A DNA stretch of 64,000 bases from Gymnogyps californianus (lineage: Eukaryota > Chordata > Aves > Accipitriformes > Cathartidae). Both the position numbers and the translations under genes were made by a program. The notes beneath the pieces are model-generated. The model saw nothing but the letters and a program-made list of their open reading frames with translations, did not search any database and was not told where the DNA came from. Below, in pieces: positions 23,906 to 38,024 of this stretch. Within the stretch, counting starts at the first letter, position 1, and the number at the start of each line of letters is the position of its first letter. Location: the NCBI RefSeq assembly GCF_018139145.2, contig NC_059500.1, positions 18,724,101 through 18,788,100 of the forward strand. Direction: 5' to 3'.

Positions 23906-26900
23906 CATATCCAAGCCATTGCTGAAGAATAGTCTTTCCTAGAGGTGCAGTGAAGATTTACATTTCAACTGCTCAGAGCACTGGGTTTAAGTAATAGATG
24001 TTGTACATCCTTTACCAGCACAGCATTATCTCTAGCTGATAAGAAAAATTATCATAGTGAAAATCACATATCCTAAATACAAACCCCTTATTCAAGATCA
24101 TTGTTTCCATAAAAGTCTCTGAAGTCTATTGGAGTTTTGGGAGGGTGTCACTAGAAAGCTTCCCCACAGCTTGAGTTATTGAAAGTATGAACAGAAAATA
24201 AAGAACTCAGATTTGGCAGTCTTGTAACTTCCTAGCTGATTACCTGGGCAGCAGCCACAGCCTCTGAGGTAACCTTTTTGTGAACCTGTTCTGACTCCTG
24301 ACAAACAAATACTTCTCTACCAGGAACTAGCCTCTCATCTAGAGTAAACTATTATTCACTAGTAGTGAAAGGATAGTAGTTGTTCACTAGTTGTCAAAGG
24401 GATGCCTTTTGTTGAGATCTCAGATGTTGAGAACTGCGTATCACCTTTTTTATCATGAGAGTATTTATAGCTTATGTGCCTTTCTGTAAAGGAAAATGCC
24501 TTTTCCCTGATGCTATGAAAATGTGAATGAATTGGAGTAGTTACTGAATTTGACTTCTTACAGAATTTGTTATCTAGTCAAACAGCTAACCTTAAAAAAC
24601 AAACAAACAAAAGAACAAAAAAAATGCCCAAACCTGAGAAATCTGTGGTTGTTACGGATTGGGGGCATTTTTGGGCTGATGTAAAAAATCTCAGCTTTAG
24701 TTCTCATTCTAGAAAATGTCAGATAAATAGTGTGGAAATCAGTCATTTGTGCAACTTCTCTTCAATTTTTCCCTTTTATGATTATTCATGCTCCTCTGCT
24801 TTCTGTACCTGGGTTTTTTGTTTGTTTGTTTGTTTTTAAAGCAGAAACTTGTGATTTCTGCTTTGGGTGCTCTTATTTACAGCTGGTTAATCAGAAAGGT
24901 ACAGTACCAGTGTCAGAGAGCGTAGTGACAAAAAAAGAGTAGAAGGATCATGTGGAGTTGCTGTCGTGGAGATCTGATAGTGAGCCAGACCCGCTGATGG
25001 GCCAAAACCACTTTTTTTTTTAACTCTCTGTCTAGTGCCAGGAGTCACTGAATAAAATATCTCAGTAAACTATGAAACCTGTAAGAGCTAGTTAAGAAGT
25101 TACTGTTTCTGTGCTCCAAAAGCTAGCAATAAAAATGCTAAGACAGCCTTTGCTGTCTTTGTTGTTCATCTGAATATTTAAGATGTTTTGTTTGCTGTGG
25201 TGTTTCTTCTGAATATTAAGATCTTTCCTGTGAATATTAAATACTAATATATTTCAATTGTTGGGGTGTTCATTTTGATGGAAGCTGACTACCTTTTCTC
25301 TAGTTCTAGGAGGATAATAACGCTCATTACTTCCATTAGATTCTTCTATGTTCAAAGTTTTGTAGAGTCATTAATTAAACAGATAACAGAAACCTTGGTG
25401 GAGTTGGATTCAAAGGATAAATTAAATGCAAGACTTAAAAATAAAAAATTAGAATGTAGTATTATAGTATTGGCAAATTCTAATGGTTTCATTTTTCTTC
25501 TGTTGAGTAGAGGCTTTACAGCCATGACAGATTCACTAGTTTTGATTTAGTTTCCAGAGGTAAAATTGAAATTTTGAACAATTTAGCATGCAGAGGATAT
25601 TTCTAGATTTAGGCTGCCAGAACCACCATCCCAAACTACCTTTTGTTATTTATTGGTATTAAGATCAAAGTGGTGCACTATTCTGAATTTTACTGTAATT
25701 CACATTAAAGACAGACAAATGTGTATTTTAATGTAATTTTGTATGTAACGCAGTCACCTATCTCATCTTGTGTTAGCATTCCCAGATATTGTAGAAAAGG
25801 CGACATTATTTAAATGCAGATTAGTGTGTCTGGTCTGCTCGTCATTTGTTCAAAGGCAATGCACAACTGAGTTACACGTTTATAAACTAGTTTCAGTATT
25901 TTCATGTTCCATTTTCATATTCAATTCCATTTCAGTATTTCTGTATTTTTTAACTTAATTATGAAGTTTAAACCAGGAAGTGAAGTGTTGGGGTTTTTTT
26001 TATGTAGTATAAGATACCTAAATTCTTTTCTGTAGACTGGAGAAGGCTGCTTTTGAGTAATTTTCAGGTAATTTTCATGTTTGTGACTGCTTTAAGTAAA
26101 AACAAACAAGCATATTGTATCTTAAAATTATTTACATACATATATATGTATATATATACACATAATTGTATATATATACATATTTATAGCAGTAGTTGTT
26201 CATATGCATCATGTATACTCAATTTGGAGGGGGACAGTGATGCATAAAGTCTGTTCATATCACATTGCAGTATTACCATTTATGAAAATGTTTCATTTAC
26301 AAAATAGAACATAATGGGTATTTTGAAGCTCTGGTGCTTTTCCTGTGTTGGTAAACCTGATTAAAGCAACATAAGTAGGAATTGACACAAGCTGGTGTAG
26401 TCCGTTATGCCAGTAATCTGTGGTTTAAGGGTCCTTAAGATCTTGTGCACATTGGTATGAAGGAACTTAGTAGCTGAACCAGCACGTTAGTGGTCTGCAG
26501 ATAGATTTTATGTTGTCAGTTTCTGCTAAGTGTATGTTTTGTGTCCATGGGGGAAAACATTTTACAGGATGATTGAAAAATTGTTGTCTATAAGCAAAGC
26601 CTCCATAAGTAACTGAAAAAAACCCAGATAAATATTCTGTTAGGTATTTTGCAACCATTAAATAAGTGTATATGATCTATTGAGAAATGTATTTTATTTT
26701 GCAAGAAATAAAGCTTTTATATTGATTAATAGACTAACAAAAATAACTGGCAAACACCTATTAAGATTATCTCAAACTGTTGCAGTACCGAAGCACAACA
26801 AAATGAGGGGAGGGCTGTATGAAAGTTTGACTTAATTTGTGTTAGTATTTGTAATCCCTGTAACTTTAGAGAAGCTAGGTGTTGAAGTCACATGGTTTAA

Positions 26901-29900
26901 AAGTAAACCATAGCATTTAGTCCCGTAATTAGCAGATTGCACTTTTAAGTTAGATAATGTATTGACATCTATGTAACTGATTATAGGTGCTGTTTGGAAA
27001 AAAAAATCAAAGTGCTGCCATTTGTGCTCATCATCTCTTGCAGATACAAAATTCAAAAGATATTTAAAATACTGATTGCACTAAGTGATACAGTAGGAGA
27101 TAGTTGTTGATTTATTTGAAAATGTCAGGCTTGCATTAGCATACATGGCTTTTTTTAAGGCAATGTTGTGACAATTTCAATCTTAAACTTGAGTTCCTTG
27201 GGCAGTTTAAAGAAAAAAAAAACACTTGAAAAAAGAAATTGGATGGGTTGATTAAATCTCTGTTTATGGGCTTATCTTTATCACGAACTTTGAGCAAAGT
27301 TTTGTGATCCTTATAGAACAAGAAACTTCATGACTGAAATCTGAAGAGCATCTGTCACAGACAGCAAAGCCTTAAAAATATTTTGGTATAGTAGACACAA
27401 AGATTTAGAGAAGATGTAGTGGGAGGTTTTGACTAAACCTCTGTAATATATATTCACTAGTTATGGGAAAGTAGGAAGCTGTTTGATATAAATGATGAGT
27501 TGGAGGTAGGCATTTCAGTGTTTTATATGTCACCATCCGAAGCCATAAAAGGCAAAACTGTGGTTTGCATGTTTTATGGACATCTGCTGATTCTGGGGTT
27601 TGACGTGGCTTCGTAGTACCTGGGCATCTCAATAGCGTCAGTGTCTGAAAAAAACATCTGTGAGTTTTCAGATGTGGTGTAGACATTTTTGTCTGTAGCT
27701 GGTTGAGCATGAGTTTTGCTGTGGATCAGCATCTAAATCAGCATCTGGGTCAACACGTACAGATATGTCTAAACAGTGTGATTCAGGAATACTTCTGGTT
27801 TTCGAGGTCACAGTGAGCATGTTGGCTGTGTTTCAGTTCCCCAGCAGAGTGGGAACAGGGTGCACGCTGCTCCCAGAGCCATTACCGCTGGGAAGGACAC
27901 CTACATGCATGAGACAGCCTGCTCTGGCTGTTGAGCATATGTGGTGGGGAAGGAAAAAGCATCAGCATCTTCCAATTCCTTTATGAGTATCTGAACTGAC
28001 AGAATATTGTTACACTTCCAAATATTTCTTATGAGTGGTGTTAAGATTATTTGTGTTGCTGAACACAGTAATAAACTAATAACTTAATTTGCTACCTACT
28101 TCACCTCTCTGTTGGTAAGAGAAGACTTACCAGTTTACTTATTTCCACAGCAACTTCTGTTGAATGAAATATGTAGCTGTATTTTGGTGTTGGAGAAATA
28201 AAGGTAAGGTGACTGATCTGAAGCTCAGTGAAGTCACTAGGCTGTTCTTGGGTTTTTGGTGACCTAGGCAAGATGACTCTGTGCAAAGACAGGATTTAGC
28301 TAGATTTCACGTGTCTCAGTTCTGCTCTTAGCTGTCTCCTTCCCATGAAATAGACAAACTCCTCTGAATGGTGCAAATTCTGCTCTGAATGGCAGACGGG
28401 CTTATTGATTTTTTCCCCTTTATGGGGCTCCCAGAAATGAATAACAGCACAAGGTATTTGAGTGCAAGAGCTGAGAAATACATCCCTAGAAGCCAGGAAT
28501 TCAAATATCCTGTTCAACTCAGAGTCTAGTGAAGCCATAACAAAGTTACTGTATCCACATAATATACAAGGGACTGGGAAAGCAGATGTAGAAGTCTACA
28601 GTAATTTAACTCAGTCCCTTCTTCCCTGATCAAGAACTTCATCATTTCACCACAGAGAATTTGTTTTTGGATAGGAGAACTGACCCATTGCCCAGGAGAA
28701 GATGTAAAGCAACATAAATTGCTTTGAGAACCTTTTCAGCTTCCACATGCTTAGCTGATAGAGCCCTAGTATGAACAGATGCTCTAACAGATGTCATACT
28801 TCTCAGAAACAAGAAGGTTGATGATTTAAGGGTTTCTTGACTGGCAAATATCACTGGCAGAAGATGTAGAGCGTGTAATGCAATACTGTGTTAGCTGATT
28901 GCTGTTTATACCCATCTAGATTGCACTTTCAAATTGGTCATTGCCAGCAAATAGGTGATGGGCATAATTAAAAAGAGGTTAGCAGAAATGAAATGCATGA
29001 ACACCAAACACAGACTCATTCATTTCCTGATTTCAAAAGTCTTGATGTATGTAGGATGTAAAACATCTCCAAAACAAAAACAAAATTAGGCCTAGGATAT
29101 GGGCTCTGAAATTCATAGCTGCGGCCAGGCATAGAGGTACTGCACTTTTTCCAAAAGCTTGGCATTCTCAGTGTGCAACTTAGGCAGTTGTAGATCCTAA
29201 TCTTAGCCTGCAGATGTGAATCTCAGTAGTGGTGAATGCCCTTCTCTTAGGCTCCTCTTAGTATTGTTTGTGGTGCAGAAGCAATGGGAAAGATTACCTG
29301 TTCTTTCTCATGTAACAACAGGACATGGTCTTACAGACACAAAGCACTGCTGGCAAGGAGGAAACATAGTTTGTGGGAGGCAGGTTTTAAGTAACTGATT
29401 TTCCTGCACTTGAGTCTGCAGAACTGGATTGAAGGCCAATAAGCAACTCTCCATCCTAATGAAACTTCGAAGTCAAGTTGCCACTGAAGTTAGGGTCTGA
29501 CTCCTTTTGACCAAACTGAAACCTATCTCAAACATGACCAGACTAAAATAAGCATTTTTTTTTTCCTAAAATGAGAAAGTAGATGTTTCTGCTTCATAAA
29601 TTAGATTGCAAGACTTAAAAGAACCCACGTTATATGATAAGTGTATCTGTCCTGGTGACTCACTTGGAGATCCTGCACAGCACAGACCTTGGGGGTATGG
29701 GGCAGTCCTGCTCTATTTTAACCAGTGGGGAAGACTGTTATTTTCCATTCTCTCAGCTGGTGGCCAAGAAGCTGGAAAATGGACTGTCAGCACATGAGAG
29801 CTAACATTGTAATGGGCTTTTGTTTAATGGAGAGTTTGTGTGGAGTTTGCTGTGATGGGGTAGGGTCTTGGGCTGTTGTTTCACTCTGCAAACTTGCTGA

Positions 29901-31000
29901 TAATGACAATCAGTTCATCTGCTCTAGCAGATGTGGTCAAGGGACAGACAGATCTTTCCAACTTCAGGGAGGGCTGACTGAAAGTCAGTATAAGTAATGC
30001 TTGAAGGGAAAAATTCCTATTGAGAGGCACCTAAAGGGAACAGAGGTGGTAAATTTTATTTTGTATTTGTTGAGGACAAATACACCAGCGGAGTGAAACT
30101 ATCACTCTGATTTACTGAAGAAAGGGCAATTTTCTTTGAGAGATGATTAACTTTGTTGATAGCATTTAGGACTCATGATGTAGATGTTCTAAAGCAAACA
30201 AAAAACCAAAACCCCTTGATTTGTTTTTGCAAACTTGAATTCCTCATAAAACATATAAAATTGTTATTTTAAAATGGTTAAAGCATGAACTACTGTTTTA
30301 AGAAAAGAACTGAGTGGAGAACCTTTTTTGTTAGAATAAACGAATGAGTATTTTGTGCTTGTCAGTGAACAAATGCAATGAACATTTAAAGAAATGTCAC
30401 CATGTTGTATCTTTGCACCTTTAAGTGATTTCCGTGAGTTTAATGTAGATTTTTTTAATTGCTGCTTTCTCAAGGCAATTCTGCTTTTTACTACAAGTGC
30501 AGAGGGCATTAAAGTAGAACCAATCAATTTATTTAATTCTACCAGTCTATTACTCCTGTTCCTAAAAGCCTACAAATCAAAGGATTTTTTTTAAGAAATA
30601 TTGTGGAATAAAAGAGTAACTTTACACATTTTCTGGTTGAAAATAATTTGGAATTTTAAAAATTATGCACCCATATCACAACCAGGCCATGTGCTTGATA
30701 TATTTTAAGAACTGTAATTCATTTGGGAGACAACTGATAGGAATTCAGCTGCAGGAACAAGGCATTCATTGCTAATAACTGAGGTCATTTCTTCATGTTA
30801 TTCTTCTATAGGTATAGATATAGTTATGTAGAAGTTTAAGTGTTTTTCGAGAAGAAATTAGTGCATTGTATTTTACTAATGAATTATGGATGTTGAACTG
30901 AGGCTAGCAATCAGAATGTCTACTCTGATTCTTCAGCTAGTTAGAGACTCAAAGATAGATACATCTTCTAATCTTAATTGAAAAGATACAGTAATTTGGT
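23906..31000. other. long stretch without recognisable transposons
   Basis: About 7 kb of AT-rich sequence with no LTR or CR1 that I can see. It contains short AAAC and TTTG tetranucleotide runs near 24598-24620 and 24817-24836, a TA-rich microsatellite at 26135-26188 and scattered A or T runs. Open frames are short and show no recognisable protein family. Confidence 0.45.
26135..26188. repeat. TA-rich microsatellite with internal palindromes
   Basis: A stretch of CATA/TATG/TA units. The palindromic 14-mer tgtatatatataca occurs twice within it, so it can form cruciform structures. Length instability is expected. Confidence 0.85.
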
Positions 31001-32234
31001 CTGTTTCAGATCACTTCAGATCTGTTTCAGATCATTCCTATGAAAAATTCATGTTGAAATTATAGCAAGTTGCAAGACATTTGTAGGATGGTGATCAGAT
31101 TTTTCTAAGCAAACTAACTAGAAGTTGAGTGAGGATTCGGTATCATGTGAAAACTTTAATACGAAATTGGAAAAGCGTATGTGGGAGAAATCTAACAACG
31201 TGGGTAAATCCTTATTCTTCCTGCAGGTATAAAATGCAGTTTTCTATTAAAATTGGGAACTGCCCTTTCTATATAGCAGAACAAGGTGTTCTATGTAACG
31301 GCGTTGAAAAGATCTTACAAAATTATGGGAGGCCTCGCTCATTCAGGGTCTCTTCCCCATACAGGAGTGAAATACGGATAAAACCGGTATGTAAGTTGTT
31401 GGCCAAACCCAAGCCGATCCTGCATCCCTAGCAGAGAATCTGCTGAACTGCAGCTCCATCAGGTGGTCACAGGCAGCAGGCATGCGTTTGAGTAGAACTG
31501 GGGCAAATCACAGTTCTTCTATGAACTGACACCAAAACAGGACACCAACAAAGGGCAGTCAGAATAATAGGTATCCTATTTAGTTTTGATTTTATCCTTA
31601 GAGATGTCACTTTTCGCAGTGAATGGCCAATATCTACAGGTAAATCAAGTCTGTGCTGGAAATTCAGGCCATTCATATATGGAATTTTAACTTTACGATA
31701 AGTGAAACAAAAGCGTTTCCATCATTTGTTTAACACTTCACAAAAGTCTCTCATGTTTTCCCACCCATTTGCTCTGAGACGCTCCCTTTCTCTTGGAAAC
31801 CTTGATTTTCTTTATAATGCAAGGTCATTGAAATGGATATTTCTTTTTGCATTTGCTGAAAAGCCTATGTGTAATCCAAAAAAACATATTTAATCCTTCC
31901 CCTCCCCTCTCAATCTTGGAAACCAAGCTAACAACTTTCACAAAGTTAATGAAGGGAGGAGATTTCTAATCTTTATCAACTGCTGGAGTGTGATAACAGG
32001 CACAATTTGTGGAATAAGTGATCTTATCCACCTTTCACAGCCATTTAAAAAAAATGGGTTTTTTTGGTGTCCCTTCTTGCCAGCTTCTAGTCTGTGTGTT
32101 CGGGTGCAGAGTACTTAAGAATATAAATTATGAAGAATAAATTTTAAAGGAAAAGGAGAATGTCACTGTCAAGACATGTGCTGGTGCTTCATTAAAGTCC
32201 TTCCGAGTTCTAAACGTGGAACATCTGGGAAAAA

Positions 32235-32253
32235 ATGCATGTAGTACATGCAT
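32235..32253. repeat. 19-bp near-perfect palindrome
   Basis: The core tgcatgtagtacatgca (32236-32252) has two 8-bp arms around a single G, and one more A:T pair closes it. Confidence 0.85.
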
Positions 32254-35200
32254 GCGTCTGAGGTGTGGCTTTAGCTGGAACAATATAGATGTCCATGTTA
32301 GTTATCTATACTAGCAGACGTATTTGCTCTTCCTGCTAGACTGGCTAAAGAAGATTGAAACAGCTGAAGGAAGCTTGGCTGAGAAGGGAAGAAAGCTGAG
32401 GAGAAAAGCTGCTTGCTCAAGCTGGGAGAGGAGGGGTTTGGCTCTTTATTTTTAGCACAGGAGGGAAAACTGCTGTCTGTCACTGCCTCACTTCAACCTG
32501 ATGGAGCAAATTGTCCCTGATCAGTAAACCTTTAAACAGCTATGGGCATCCTAGTGGTCTGTATTGAATAAAATTTAAAGATGAGGAATTAAAAATGTTT
32601 CATATCTTCCTCTAATTAACACCGATAGTCAAGTCTAATTCTATTACAGTAAAGCTTACAGGGAAAACATTATTTAGAATTTAGGCTTCTATTTTCATAG
32701 ATAGAAGATACTTAATATTTGGAAGATGGAAGATGCTTAATATTTGATTTCCACCTTGAAAAAGAAATAATTTGAGAGTCTCAATTTGACATAAGGGGGG
32801 GAGGGGAGAGATTTCTGTGCACTAATCTATATTTCCCTTGGTAGGCATGATGTCATGATTCACTTTTATTGTTCTTCAGTGCTTTTGATTAACCTTTCAA
32901 TTAACCTAGTTCTGTTCGAAGAGCATTGGTATTATCTGTCATTTGACTGATGATGGAAGAGAAAGAATGGCTTCACAGACTATGGTTTGAAAAGGCTGCT
33001 CAGTTAATTTTGACAATGAATTTGATACTAAACTTCTCAATTTTTCTTTAGAAAATTGACTGATCTCTTTTCTATTTGGTGGTATGCCCATCTAAACACA
33101 TTCCACTGTTTGTGATTGTAAAAGAAAATTCGAAGTTGTTTTTTACATTTTATTGTCTCTCAAGATGTTCTGCCTATGCATGAGAGCATTTGTCTTCGCA
33201 GATGTGGTGTAGATGCAACTTCAGTGAATAAGGAGATAGCCACTAAAGATGCCACAGATGTAGAGACCCGTGTGCACCATGGATGCTGTATGATGTCTGG
33301 AAACAATTTATTTGTGTTCATCTGACTGTTGCTGAAGTGTAAGCCTTGATCTCAGCTTTTGTCATGTCGTGTGAAGAAGTAGGGCTTGTACGTGTGCAAG
33401 GAGCCTCGGGATCTCTGCGCTCTGCACTGCTACACAGTGTCGATAGGAAGCTGCCACAACACAGAAGAAACCACAGACCTGAGTACTTAAGCTCCTTGTG
33501 TAACAATTCAGGAGATTTAGGTACCTTTAACTAGGAATTGCAACAATCAACAGACAGGACAGAGCAGCTGAACTGGTCAGGACAAAATGCTTTTGACGCT
33601 GCATGTGTTTTAATCTCGCCTCTGATCACAGGTTGAATGTCCAACTCCTTCCTAGTGCGAGTGCTTCCTTTCATAAACAGCAGAGGCATCACTTTGTTAT
33701 AGAAAATGTCAGGAAGTATATGGGAGGTGGTATCTAAAAATAACAGTGATAATTGGTTTCTGCTGGTGGGAGGTTTTATTTTGGAACACAGTGAAAGGAG
33801 GAAAGAATGCAAAGACTGCAGCCAAGGGAAACCGCAGCAGGCTTTAGCCTCCATTTGGTGTTACCTCTCAGTTATTGCAGATATTTTCAATTCTGACTGC
33901 TTACGTTCATACGTGATGTAAAATTTCCTAGCACAGATAGCTGACCAGCCTCTGATGAGACATTTGTGCCACTCTGTTTAAATCACCACTCTCCCTTGGC
34001 CGTTGAGCTAGAGGCCAGATAGTGCTGGTTGGCGGGGAAGCAGCTTGCTGTTGGGTGCTGAGCAGCGTTCAGTGCAAAAACCCCAAATGGTACTGGGGAA
34101 TCAGGGTAGGTTTATTGGAAATGTTGGTGGGGAGAGGAGGTGGAAAACTGGTAGATCAGGAAGTACATGTCCAATTTTAGTCTGCAGGATTACAGGACAA
34201 ATGGTTGAGACTGATCTGCACTACTCCCGTGCTAGGAATAGACAAGATTACAACTATCTACCTATCTGTCTACCTAGCCTATTGCATCTTTTATGCCTTA
34301 GTGCCTGAAAGAATAATACTGGAGAAAGCTTGAGAATTTTGGCTCAAGTGGTGTTATGTGATAGTAATATATTAAGACTCCAGTGAGTTGCATGTCTGTT
34401 GATGTTTAAGGATCATTGAAACAGCAAAGCATTTTTTCCTGTATTGTTAAAGATAAGTATCTGTTAGTGTGCTTCTTTTTCTTAGTCCTTAGTACCTTTA
34501 AGACGTTGCAAGTCAGCATATTTATCAATATCAAGCTGTATTTACCAAAACTAGATGTGCTCAAGTTTGTGAGATACACTTGTTGCAACATTTGCAGTAC
34601 ACACACATACCCACAAAATGTTAAAAAGCATAGCACAAGTAGTAAGATGCAAAATTGTAGGCTTTTTCTTTTTTTTTTAACAAGAGCTTTTTGCTACTCT
34701 AAACTGATTTTCTCAGATCCATTCTGCCCAAGTAATTAAATAATTTAGCTTTCCAATCCTGAAATCAAAAGGGAAATTAAGAGATGATCCTTTCCCCTTT
34801 CTATGCTCTAAGGCTGGATCAAAATCATGTCTTCTATGAATATCTCAAATGATGTAGATTACACAAAATTCTCTGTTGATCGGGTCCAGTGTTCCATTGT
34901 CCTTACTGTTACAAAGCTTTGGAGCCCTCTTTGCTGCATTTTAAGCTGATTACTTTTTCTCTACTTCTTTGATGTACAGAGCACTTGTGCACTCCAGTTT
35001 TCTTTGCAGGGACATCTTGCGGCAACTTTGGAAAACTGTTCTCGAATGTTCTGATCCCTTTTTGTATTTTTTAGTGTACTGCACTGGGAGTATGCAAGAC
35101 TGGTAGGAAACAGTTGTAAAAAAGAAAAAAGAGAAGTATGCAGCAGAAAAGCATAAACAAGATGGTAAGAGAGATTACAGTTTTACTGGGTTTAGTGGCT

Positions 35201-37691
35201 GATCATTCAGCATAAAGGATTTGTAGTTTGGATGACATCTAGGGTAATACTGATTGGAAATTGTTATCTGGTGCTTTACTGAAAGAGCCTAATGATATTT
35301 GTTTGATTTATTATGGACAGGTGGCCGTATCTGAGAATTTGGTCCTTTTTTGGTAGAAATTTGTTCCCTTTTTGGCAATTTTAATGAAGATAACAAAGAA
35401 TTGCAGATTAAAGACTGAATTGGCCTATCTATAGGTAAAGATTGAAGTACATTGGCAGTGAAATTTCTAGGGCACGTCTTCTGTCTGTGTCAAACTTGTA
35501 TAGGGCAGAAATACAATATTGTTTCTGGCTCTGTCAGTCATGCACCTTCCAGAGGTAATGAAATGCAAGAAACCTTCTTCTGAATTAGGTCCTATTCTGA
35601 CACTCATCCCACTTTTGAAATTTTACTGCTGTGGCAGAAGTGCCATATTTCCTTTCTAAGATGGAAGAGCAAATTTTTCATTCCTTGTTGCTATGTTAGA
35701 CTACTGTTAGCTGTCGATGTTCTTAAATCTTTTAACATAATATGTAGTACGCAGACAGCCACACTAGAAGTATGCATCTCCAGTAGATGCTTCATTTTGA
35801 CCCCTCCTAACCTGTCATTTTATTTTTCACTGATTTTAAAAAATGTTTCCTTTAGCAGATTTATATAGCAAAATGACAGAAGCCGACTGCAGTCTATGAA
35901 AGGATCAAATCTCTTTTTATCGTTAAGTTTCCGTGTGTTTTTCCCATCTTGTTAACTAAAAAAGGTCACAAATCAAGAAAAGACACAAATGAAGAATAGT
36001 GCTCCACATTAAACACAATTATTTGAGACAGCATGTAGTTGTTGATTGCATGGGAGTTAGAAAAAATAATAATATAGAAATTTTTAAAATTGTTTAAATA
36101 AGTATGATTTTAGTTTTTAAGTTTGATAGCTGTGCCTCTGTTCTGGGAATAATTCCTGTTCTCTCTAACAATCTCAGAAGTTATATGGATTTGTTTTTTT
36201 AAGGATGTCAGTCTTTCCTGGCTTTGAAAATGTAATATTCTGCTAATGTCATTGTGGAGGTTGTGTATACAGACATGCAAGGAAACAGTGTTCTGTTTGT
36301 GAGAGGCCGAGATAAGAATGTGCTTTTCCATCCATTCACTTCTTTTTTTCAAACAAAATTGTAGCTGATGCAAATGCCTAAGTAAAATTATTTTCTTATC
36401 TACAAAATCTCGGGTTATCTCCTTTCCTGTTCTGGATTTGGGACAGGGATGGAGAGAAGCAGCAACACCTAAAGCGTTATGCCCTGCTTCCTGCAGAATT
36501 AGTGAGCACGACGTCAGCATCAAGAACAGAAAGTTGAGTTTCAGGTGTGGCCTCTGAAGCTGGCTTTCATTTCTGGAAGGAGGAACGCACAACACAGACC
36601 TGCTGCTGGTATATATTAATCAATTCTTTGCTATGTCTGCTAAACTGTTGTCTGAACTGAGCGTAATATGACTCAGTGGTTTTTGACACTGTGGGAGTAT
36701 GCCAGCTTCACAGCAGCTCATGGCACTCCCATGCTCGAAGGGAGGCTCCTGTCCCCTTCTGTTTCAAATTAAAACAAAGTCAGCCAAATGAAAAATAGGT
36801 TTTATTTTACTCTTTCAGTCCGTGCAGCACACTTCCGTCTTTTCATTGTGAACTCTTTCAGCTGTCCCGCTGTGATCCTGTACATCCTGTGACCCACTAA
36901 GTAAGCTCTTTCTACCCATCTGCCCTGCTTCACATCTGGTGCTCCATCTCTTACAGTCTCTAAATTTAGCCAAGAATCTCCTGGATCGTTTTGAATTTTT
37001 TTTTTTTTTTCAGCAAATCTTCTAAAGCCCTCTGCATATAGACAATGTAAATCTGCACTTAACCAGGTCAGATGAGATAAAATGTTAATATTTCTCTTGG
37101 CCTGAAATTTGCAACAGGATTCAAGTGTCTGTGAGGTGTTTTCAGGAAACAAGAGTTTCCGAGGATTAATACAGAAATTGTCTTAATTCTTTAATCTGTC
37201 TGCCAGGGTAGTGTAATCTCAGCAAAAGACAGAATATCACAGTATCCTAGGGAACTATTTTAGTTAGTATGACTTATTATGTATCAGAAATAGTGAATAT
37301 ACAGTGGAGAAAAATCTGATACGGCATGGCTATATGTGAAAATTTCTTGTATTATTTAATGCTGTAGTATCTTTAAGCATTGATGAAAGCTTGTTGCACC
37401 TAAAAGTTGGTTAGGCTGTGAAGTAACTGAGGTTACTGTTTCTGTAAATATCTGGAGATTGCCAGATGCATCTTCTGTATCTTACTGTGGAAACAGAAAT
37501 TAAAAAAAAAAACCCATACTTTTCATAGATAAAAAGGTGCCATATTCCTGCATAAATTTTCTAGTAGCTCTGCACTACGTTCAGTCCTGGTTTTGGTCCA
37601 ACACCACCTTCCGTGAAATAGAAATATTTATCCTCTTTCTAAATCTCCTGTCCACCTCAATGTATTATAATTGCTGAAGGCAATTTCTTTT

Positions 37692-37731
37692 GGGGGGGGG
37701 GGGGGCAGGGGTGCGGGAGGTGCTTGTGGGG
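37692..37731 (+). repeat. G-run region with quadruplex potential
   Basis: Fourteen consecutive G residues (37692-37705) are followed within 26 bases by runs of GGGG, GGG and GGGGG. It can form intramolecular G-quadruplexes, and the run length is prone to sequencing error. Confidence 0.8.
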
Positions 37732-38024
37732 GCTGTCCTGTGAAGGTGGAGCTTCATTACTTCAGGAACTGGTGACAAATAGCTTTTTATAGGCATTTGT
37801 AACCTGGCTAGCATTAGAAACTGGGAAAGAGTTTTTTAAAAACTTTAATCCATTGAATTGCTGTAGCTTTGATGAATTCTTTTGCATTGTTAGTGGAGAC
37901 ACTTTTTGTTGTAACCTCTTTCTGATACATTGCGGGTTTTGGAGAGGTTTGGATTTTTTTTGGTTGTGGGTTGTTTGTTTTTTTTTTTAAAAACTGCTTT
38001 GATGACTAATATATGATTTACTGT

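Larger units (their letters stand above)
31001..38024. other. long stretch without recognisable transposons
   Basis: About 7 kb with no LTR or CR1 seen. A short direct repeat ctgtttcagatca occurs at 31001-31013 and 31022-31034, and a near-duplicate GAAGATRCTTAATATTTG around 32704-32748. A 19-bp palindrome is at 32235-32253 and a 14-G run at 37692. The two longest non-repeat frames of the window are here on the minus strand (36110-36595 and 36802-37152). Neither shows a motif I recognise, and frames of this length are expected by chance in 64 kb. Confidence 0.45.

Noticed and set aside
36110..36595. 161-codon minus-strand open frame, the longest outside repeats
   Set aside because: About one stop-to-stop frame of this size is expected by chance in six frames of 64 kb at this composition. 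The product is basic and low in recognisable motifs, and no promoter or splice context supports it.
36666..36674. AP-1 site ATGACTCAG
   Set aside because: A perfect core, but such short words occur many times in 64 kb by chance and there is no clustering with other sites.
36802..37152. 116-codon minus-strand frame ending at an AATAAA word, suggestive of a last exon
   Set aside because: The stop codon lies inside the AATAAA, leaving almost no 3' untranslated region. The frame also runs through a homopolymer A-tract. Coincidence is the simpler reading.
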